From positions 1-64,000 of the forward strand of contig CALKBI010000055.1 in the NCBI GenBank assembly GCA_937990185.1: a stretch of 64,000 nt of DNA, read 5' to 3'. The translations under genes and the position numbers were made by a program. Below, piece after piece: positions 59,741 through 64,000 of the stretch. The notes under the pieces are model-generated. The model made no database searches, was not told where the DNA came from, and worked only from the letters and a program-made list of their open reading frames with translations. The stretch is from an uncultured Neomegalonema sp. Lineage in GTDB: Bacteria; Pseudomonadota; Alphaproteobacteria; Rhodobacterales; Rhodobacteraceae. Every line of letters starts with the position of its first letter. Position 1 is the stretch's first letter.

Positions 59741-60726
59741 AAGGCTTCCTTTTCGATCGAAATATCTCCGAGCGCGACGAGGGCTAAATCGCCCTGCCAT
59801 GTCTCACGTAACTTTGTTGCGGCCCGCCATGCCCTCAATCCGCTTCGGCAAGCAAGGACGGCGCGTTGGCCTGAGTTTGGGATAATGTCGAAAGTTTCGA
59901 CGGTCCTACGAAGCGCGTTCGGGTGAACAAGCTGGGGCGCTTCTTCTTCCCCGCGCAGATCAATGATGCAATCCGCCTCGGTGATATTACCCGGTGCGAT
60001 AAACTGAAAAGCGCTCTCGGGTTCGCCTGCACCGTCAAACCGAAACCCTCCGAACCGAAATCCATTCGCATTGAAGGTAACAAGCTGACCGAGAGGCGAT
60101 GGAGTCAATTCCAGCAAAACAGACAAGGCCATTTGCGCCTGTATCGCTCCCATTGTACCAACAACTGGCCCTAAAACTCCGGCGGTCGCGCAACTGGCGG
60201 CAGTGTCGGGCAGGTCGGGGAATATCGCCCGCAAAGAAGGTGCGCCTGCACAAAAGCCCCCCGCATACCCGGTCAAGCCAAGAGCGGATGCACTGATGAA
60301 TGGAACACCCGCTGAAAAGCATATATCCGAGGCGATGTAACTTGCTGCAAAACTATCGGCGCAATCAATCACCACTGTCGCATCGTTTATCAGCGTACTT
60401 GCATTGTCGGGATCGAACGCGGCAACAATCGGTGTCACTTTGCTTTCAGGGTTAAGATGCGACAGGCTATCGGCAGCAACCATCGCCTTAGGTTGGCCCA
60501 CTTCGTTTTCACGATACAAAGTTTGGCGATGCAGATTGCTTCTCGACACCACATCCGGGTCGATCAGCGTAATATGACCAACACCAGCACCAACGAGATA
60601 GTCCAACACCGGAACACCAAGACCGCCAGCACCAATCACAAGAACCCTTGCCGCGCGCAGCTTGGCCTGCCCCACCGTTCCGACTTCGGGTAGGATAGAT
60701 TGCCTTATGTAGCGATCATCACTCAC
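59737..60726 (-). CDS. thiF: ThiS adenylyltransferase with rhodanese-like tail (ThiF)
   Basis: Activates the ThiS C-terminus as an acyl-adenylate, and the tail may bring the sulfur. The start is probably GTG 60726 ([16 protein letters not shown]), overlapping the thiE stop as GTGA; 329 residues. The ATP site is VLVIGAGGLGVPVLDYLVGAG near residue 30, followed by IDPDVVSRSNLHRQTLY. The usual zinc CxxC pairs of MoeB/ThiF are missing: the position reads GAPSLRAIFPDLPDTAASCA. After residue about 250 comes a short rhodanese-like part with catalytic CRSGLRAWRA. Confidence 0.88.
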   Translation of the reverse strand: MSDDRYIRQSILPEVGTVGQAKLRAARVLVIGAGGLGVPVLDYLVGAGVGHITLIDPDVVSRSNLHRQTLYRENEVGQPKAMVAADSLSHLNPESKVTPIVAAFDPDNASTLINDATVVIDCADSFAASYIASDICFSAGVPFISASALGLTGYAGGFCAGAPSLRAIFPDLPDTAASCATAGVLGPVVGTMGAIQAQMALSVLLELTPSPLGQLVTFNANGFRFGGFRFDGAGEPESAFQFIAPGNITEADCIIDLRGEEEAPQLVHPNALRRTVETFDIIPNSGQRAVLACRSGLRAWRAATKLRETWQGDLALVALGDISIEKEAL

Positions 60727-61319
60727 CGCGTTGCCTCTATCCAAGCCCGGGTTTGCGACGCCGGATCAGCATTGAGTGTGATATCAGTGACGACAGAAAC
60801 CACATCGGCTCCCGCCGCATAAACAAGCGCGGCCCGCTCAATCGTCATGCCGCCAATCCCGATCAGCGGGCGCTCGCCGATCAGTTCTTTCCATTCCCGA
60901 ACACGGTCTAACCCTTGCTCATGCCACTTCATCTTTTTTAGGATCGTCGGATAGACCGGACCAAGCGCAATATAATCCGCGTCGAGAGACAAAGCGCGAT
61001 CCAATTCAGCGCGGTCATGAGTGCTGATCCCTAACCGTATTCCATGTCGTCTCAGTGCAGGAACATCCGCAGTATCGAGATCTTCCTGACCCAGATGCAC
61101 ATAATCGCATCCCGCATCTATCGCCGCTTTCCAATGATCATTGACGATCAATTGCGCTCCATGTTTGGCGCATAAGTCCCGCGCGGCAATTACCTCAGAA
61201 AGTGCGGCAGATTCATCCAAATCTTTGGCACGCAATTGCACGAGCTTGACACCCAATGGCAACATTTTTGCCAACCAGTCGCAATCTTCAAAGATCGGAT
61301 AAAAGCGATCAAGGGTCAT
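60723..61319 (-). CDS. thiE: Thiamine phosphate synthase
   Basis: Joins HMP pyrophosphate and the thiazole phosphate to thiamine phosphate. The 198-residue TIM barrel is at the short end of the family range. Marks are [66 protein letters not shown] and [20 protein letters not shown]. It overlaps thiG (ATGA) upstream and thiF (GTGA) downstream. Confidence 0.94.
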   Translation of the reverse strand: MTLDRFYPIFEDCDWLAKMLPLGVKLVQLRAKDLDESAALSEVIAARDLCAKHGAQLIVNDHWKAAIDAGCDYVHLGQEDLDTADVPALRRHGIRLGISTHDRAELDRALSLDADYIALGPVYPTILKKMKWHEQGLDRVREWKELIGERPLIGIGGMTIERAALVYAAGADVVSVVTDITLNADPASQTRAWIEATR

Positions 61320-62089
61320 TCAAGAAACGCCTTTCCAATCAGCGGCGTAGAGGGCGATGCCATATCGCGAGGCTCCATAGGGTCGGCATCATAAGCGGCC
61401 TTCCCTGCCTCTACCGCCAAACCAAATGCGCGCGCCATTGCAACAGGGTCTCCCGCTTTTGCGACAGCGGTATTCAACAGCACCGCATCGAAACCCATCT
61501 CCATCGCTTGCGCGGCGTGAGACGGCAACCCTATCCCTGCATCAATCACCATTGGTACGTCAGGAAACTGAGCGCGCATCGTTCTCAAACCATGAAGGTT
61601 ATTAAGGCCAAGCCCAGACCCAATCGGCGCACCCCAAGGCATCAAAACTTTGCATCCCGCATTGAGCAATCGCTCTGCAACAATCAAATCTTCCGTCGTA
61701 TATGGGAAGACTTCGAAACCATCTTCGGTCAGAATTTTAGCGGCTTCGACCAATCCAAAAACATCCGGTTGCAATGTGTCAGTATGGCCGATGACTTCGA
61801 GCTTTATCCAAGGCGTTCCAAAAACCTCGCGCGCCATTTGGGCAGTCGTGACAGCTTCTTTGACAGTGTGACATCCGGCAGTATTTGGCAGGACCGGAAC
61901 ACCGAAATCACTAACAAGCGACCAAAAATCCTGCCCCGCGCGATCTGCTCCACTTTCTCGGCGCAGAGAAACCGTCGCCACACCTGCCCCGCTCGCTTTG
62001 AACGCTTCGGCCATAATTGCAGGCGAAGGGTAAAGCGCCGTACCGAGCATCAACGGACTGGTCAATTCTGTGCCGTAGAACAATGTCAC
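61316..62089 (-). CDS. thiG: Thiazole synthase
   Basis: Forms the thiazole phosphate from deoxyxylulose phosphate, dehydroglycine and ThiS-thiocarboxylate. The 257-residue barrel contains [59 protein letters not shown], and [20 protein letters not shown] with the phosphate loop, then [19 protein letters not shown]. It starts 2 bases after thiS. The Schiff-base lysine lies in IKLEVIG. Confidence 0.95.
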   Translation of the reverse strand: MTLFYGTELTSPLMLGTALYPSPAIMAEAFKASGAGVATVSLRRESGADRAGQDFWSLVSDFGVPVLPNTAGCHTVKEAVTTAQMAREVFGTPWIKLEVIGHTDTLQPDVFGLVEAAKILTEDGFEVFPYTTEDLIVAERLLNAGCKVLMPWGAPIGSGLGLNNLHGLRTMRAQFPDVPMVIDAGIGLPSHAAQAMEMGFDAVLLNTAVAKAGDPVAMARAFGLAVEAGKAAYDADPMEPRDMASPSTPLIGKAFLE

Positions 62090-62091
62090 CC

Positions 62092-62289
62092 TCAGCCCCC
62101 TTGCATCGGTGCAACAACTTCGAGCAAGTCACCGTCAGATAAGGGCGTTGATGCACGGGCAGAAGCCGGAACAAAGTTCCCGTTCAAAGCAGTCGCAATT
62201 TTCGCCGTGCTATAGCCGAGTTCTTCAAGAGCAACGGCAAGGTTTGCCTGTGCGACATCGCGGGCTTCGCCGTTAAGAATGATTTTCAT
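62092..62289 (-). CDS. thiS: Sulfur carrier protein ThiS
   Basis: A 65-residue ubiquitin-like protein ending in the required Gly-Gly ([11 protein letters not shown]), which is adenylated by ThiF and carries sulfur to ThiG. The start [20 protein letters not shown] is typical. Its 5' end overlaps thiO by 17 bases, and thiG follows after 2 bases. Confidence 0.95.
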   Translation of the reverse strand: MKIILNGEARDVAQANLAVALEELGYSTAKIATALNGNFVPASARASTPLSDGDLLEVVAPMQGG

Positions 62290-63244
62290 CCATCACCTCC
62301 GGTTTCTTGCCTTCTAACAGAAAATCTGCGGTCATACGCGCCATCGCTGGTGCCAATAAAAAACCATGCCGAAAGAGGCCATTAACCCAAGTGGTTTTTC
62401 CGTTTCGGCGAATACGTGGAAGATTATCGGGAAAGGCTGGCCGCGCATCAACACCAATTTCCAGCACTTCCGCTTCTGCAAACGCGGGATGAAGCGCATA
62501 AGCAGCACTCAGCATTTCTAGCAAAGACCGCGCAGTAATGCGGCTGCGCTCACTGCTCTCAATCATTGTCGCACCCAGCATATAAACGCCGTCGCCGCGC
62601 GGAACGATATAAAGCGGTATGCGCGGATGCAAAAGACGGACGGGTCGAGATAGAGTCACATCAGGACAGCGAATAATAAGCATTTCGCCCTTCACGCCGC
62701 GAAGATCTTTCAAATTATCACGCGCTGATAGACCACGACAATCGATAATATCGTTCTCAACTGTGCCCGTATTGCCAACCGTTACACCCTTTGCGGCGAG
62801 TTGATCAGAGAGGCTTTGCAACGCATCACGCGGCGACAGATGCGCTTCATCTTTAAAATAAAGCGCGCGATCAAATCGACCTGCCAAGTCCGGCTCAAGG
62901 GCTTCAACACCGCTTCCATCCAGCGTTTGAAATCCTTCAGTCCGCCGTGCAAACCTGTCCAGCTCTCGTTTGTCTCGGTCAAGTGCGATCACCAATGTTC
63001 CAGCACGTGTGACGGGAACATGATTGCCCCACCAATCGAACGATTCTTGGCCAAGTCGAAGGACAGGTTCTTCAGCGGATTCGCGCTCGCACCACGGGGC
63101 CAACATGCCACCGGCCCACCATGAACACGCATGAGGGCCGGGTGTGGCCGCATTATCGACAAGCTCGACCTTGGCCCCCCTTGCCATCATCTCTGTTGCC
63201 ACGCAGAGGCCAGCCACACCTGCACCGATGATACTAAAGTGCAT
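62273..63244 (-). CDS. thiO: FAD-dependent glycine oxidase ThiO
   Basis: Oxidises glycine to the imine used by ThiG in aerobic bacteria. Start at ATG 63244 (MHFSIIGAGVAGLCVATEMM); the track's earlier codons lie within thiD, so the two genes overlap by 11 bases. The 323 residues have the FAD motif at the N-terminus, DNAATPGPHACSWWAGGMLA, WVNGLFRHGFLLAPAMARM near the C-terminus and an ELVDNA link. The gene lies between thiD and thiS, the usual order in alphaproteobacteria. Confidence 0.92.
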   Translation of the reverse strand: MHFSIIGAGVAGLCVATEMMARGAKVELVDNAATPGPHACSWWAGGMLAPWCERESAEEPVLRLGQESFDWWGNHVPVTRAGTLVIALDRDKRELDRFARRTEGFQTLDGSGVEALEPDLAGRFDRALYFKDEAHLSPRDALQSLSDQLAAKGVTVGNTGTVENDIIDCRGLSARDNLKDLRGVKGEMLIIRCPDVTLSRPVRLLHPRIPLYIVPRGDGVYMLGATMIESSERSRITARSLLEMLSAAYALHPAFAEAEVLEIGVDARPAFPDNLPRIRRNGKTTWVNGLFRHGFLLAPAMARMTADFLLEGKKPEVMDENHS

Positions 63245-64000
63245 TATCGGACCAAAGAGCATGAAAGTGATGGACGGGGCCGTGACCGCTTCCGACCTTT
63301 AAAGTATCCGCCTGCGCAATCGCGGCCTGCAGATACGCATGAGCCGACCCAGTGGCCTCAACAAGCGAAGCGCCCTTTGCCAACTCAGCCGCCAAAGCCG
63401 CAGACAAGGTACACCCTGTCCCATGCGTGTTTTTCGTATCAAGGCGAGGCGCAGTCAGCATCAGGGTCTCCCCCTCTTGCTCAACAAGACGGTCCACACA
63501 GGAATCCCCTGTCCCATGCCCTCCTTTAACAAGAACAGCTTTCGCGCCGAGCGCGATCAGTTCATTCGCTTGCTCAACAGGGCTTGTTGCTGTTGGCGCA
63601 AGGCGCGCAAGTTCAGGCAAATTAGGGGTGAGAACAGTCGCGCGCGGAAGCATATGCGCGATCAACGCCGCAACCGCCTCATCTTGAAGCAAAGCATCAC
63701 CGGATTTCGCAATCATCACAGGATCAAGAACAATCGGTCCGGTAAAATTTGCAAGGCAATCCGCCACGGCACGAATAATCTCGGGAGAAAACAGCATTCC
63801 AATCTTTATCGCGCCAATATCCAGATCATCGAGTACCGCATCTATCTGAGCCGCGACGATCTCAGGATCAATCGCAGCAACAGCGGTAACGGCCTTGGTG
63901 TTTTGTGCCGTCACCGCTGTAATCACGCTGGAGCCATAAACGCCAAGAGCTGAAAATGCTTTTAGATCAGCTTGAATCCCTGCACCGCCACCGCTATCGG
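63234..64000 (-). CDS. thiD: Hydroxymethylpyrimidine (phosphate) kinase, 5' end cut by window
   Basis: Phosphorylates HMP and HMP phosphate. The track ORF starts at an internal ATG; the frame continues to the window edge, where DSGGGAGIQADLKAFSALGV is read, the ThiD/PfkB-like substrate loop. So only the first several codons are missing. Marks include GAIKIGMLFSPEIIRAVADC, VLDPVMIAKSGDALLQDEAV, VLTPNLPELARL, KAVLVKGGHGTG and NTHGTGCTLSAALAAELAKG. It is the first visible gene of the thiamine operon; any TPP riboswitch would lie beyond base 64000. Confidence 0.95.
   Translation of the reverse strand, partial: DSGGGAGIQADLKAFSALGVYGSSVITAVTAQNTKAVTAVAAIDPEIVAAQIDAVLDDLDIGAIKIGMLFSPEIIRAVADCLANFTGPIVLDPVMIAKSGDALLQDEAVAALIAHMLPRATVLTPNLPELARLAPTATSPVEQANELIALGAKAVLVKGGHGTGDSCVDRLVEQEGETLMLTAPRLDTKNTHGTGCTLSAALAAELAKGASLVEATGSAHAYLQAAIAQADTLKVGSGHGPVHHFHALWSDNAL

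Noticed and set aside
59189-59926. 245-residue plus-strand ORF over thiY
   Set aside because: Antisense shadow of a clear NMT1-type binding protein; no domain visible.
61256-62215. 319-residue plus-strand ORF over thiG/thiS
   Set aside because: Antisense shadow, basic and cysteine-rich, with no relation to any family.
1-64000. tRNA, rRNA, insertion sequences, prophage or integration sites
   Set aside because: I saw no transposase, integrase or phage proteins, and no cloverleaf or rRNA-like stretch in the gaps. A covariance-model search (tRNAscan-SE, Infernal) would be needed to exclude short RNAs.

Overview
The window reads as ordinary bacterial chromosome from an alphaproteobacterium, probably marine and close to the Rhodobacterales or a sister group. 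The main reasons are family content: a GST-fold FzlA-like cell-division protein beside queG, DUF1489, DUF2849, DUF934, two DUF2927 proteins, a PAS_5-like protein, a TRAP transporter with fused DctQM permease, and a cfa/DUF1365/photolyase cluster of the type seen in Rhodobacter. Base composition looks moderate (about half G+C by eye, not computed). I see no rRNA, tRNA, insertion sequence, prophage or CRISPR array. Genes are densely packed on both strands and no gene-free stretch exceeds about 300 bases.

Layout. 1-1.2 kb: the first codons of a probable acetyl-CoA synthetase gene, then queG. 1.2-8.8 kb: fzlA and an IclR regulator face a divergent GMC oxidoreductase-TerC pair, followed by a TRAP transporter (binding protein, terminator hairpin, fused permease). 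8.9-17.9 kb: housekeeping and small-family genes (3-hydroxyisobutyrate dehydrogenase-like, penicillin acylase-like, rpe, DUF1489, ACT protein, glycerate kinase, gamma carbonic anhydrase, GFA protein). 18-22.8 kb: UDP-glucuronate epimerase-like, alpha/beta hydrolase, cobD, trhO, LysR. 22.9-28 kb: a DUF1127 protein and a tight photolyase-FAD oxidoreductase-DUF1365-Cfa operon. 28-32.5 kb: a persulfide-dioxygenase-like MBL protein with a dyad-rich promoter, then an Lrp-gabD-semialdehyde reductase group. 32.6-36.5 kb: cysG-DUF2849-cysI-DUF934 for sulfite/nitrite reduction. 36.5-39 kb: secreted coiled-coil protein, rhomboid protease, secreted esterase.

39.2-45.8 kb holds the most interesting block: a small lipoprotein, XpaC-like and TelA proteins, two exported DUF2927 paralogues, an SPFH-GYF protein and a zinc-ribbon membrane protein, all on the plus strand and mostly overlapping or closely spaced. 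It looks like an uncharacterised envelope-stress or membrane-remodelling module. The two DUF2927 proteins carry a line-up that resembles a metal-ligand-less metzincin motif.

46-52.8 kb is a catabolic block: a BKACE-type beta-keto acid cleavage enzyme divergent from a five-gene run (2-hydroxyacid dehydrogenase, 3-hydroxyisobutyrate dehydrogenase-like, LLM flavin monooxygenase, GST, alpha/beta hydrolase), with a sterol-desaturase-family protein next to it. 53-54 kb: a creatinase-type M24 protein in which all metal ligands appear substituted. 54-64 kb (minus strand): a thiamine operon thiD-thiO-thiS-thiG-thiE-thiF(rhodanese)-thiY-tenA-thiZ-thiX, followed closely by an M20 amidohydrolase, a cupin and a PhyH dioxygenase. 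ThiXYZ, TenA and possibly the M20 enzyme suggest salvage of thiamine breakdown products feeding ThiD.

All functions are inferred from recognisable motifs, length and context. No database search was run.
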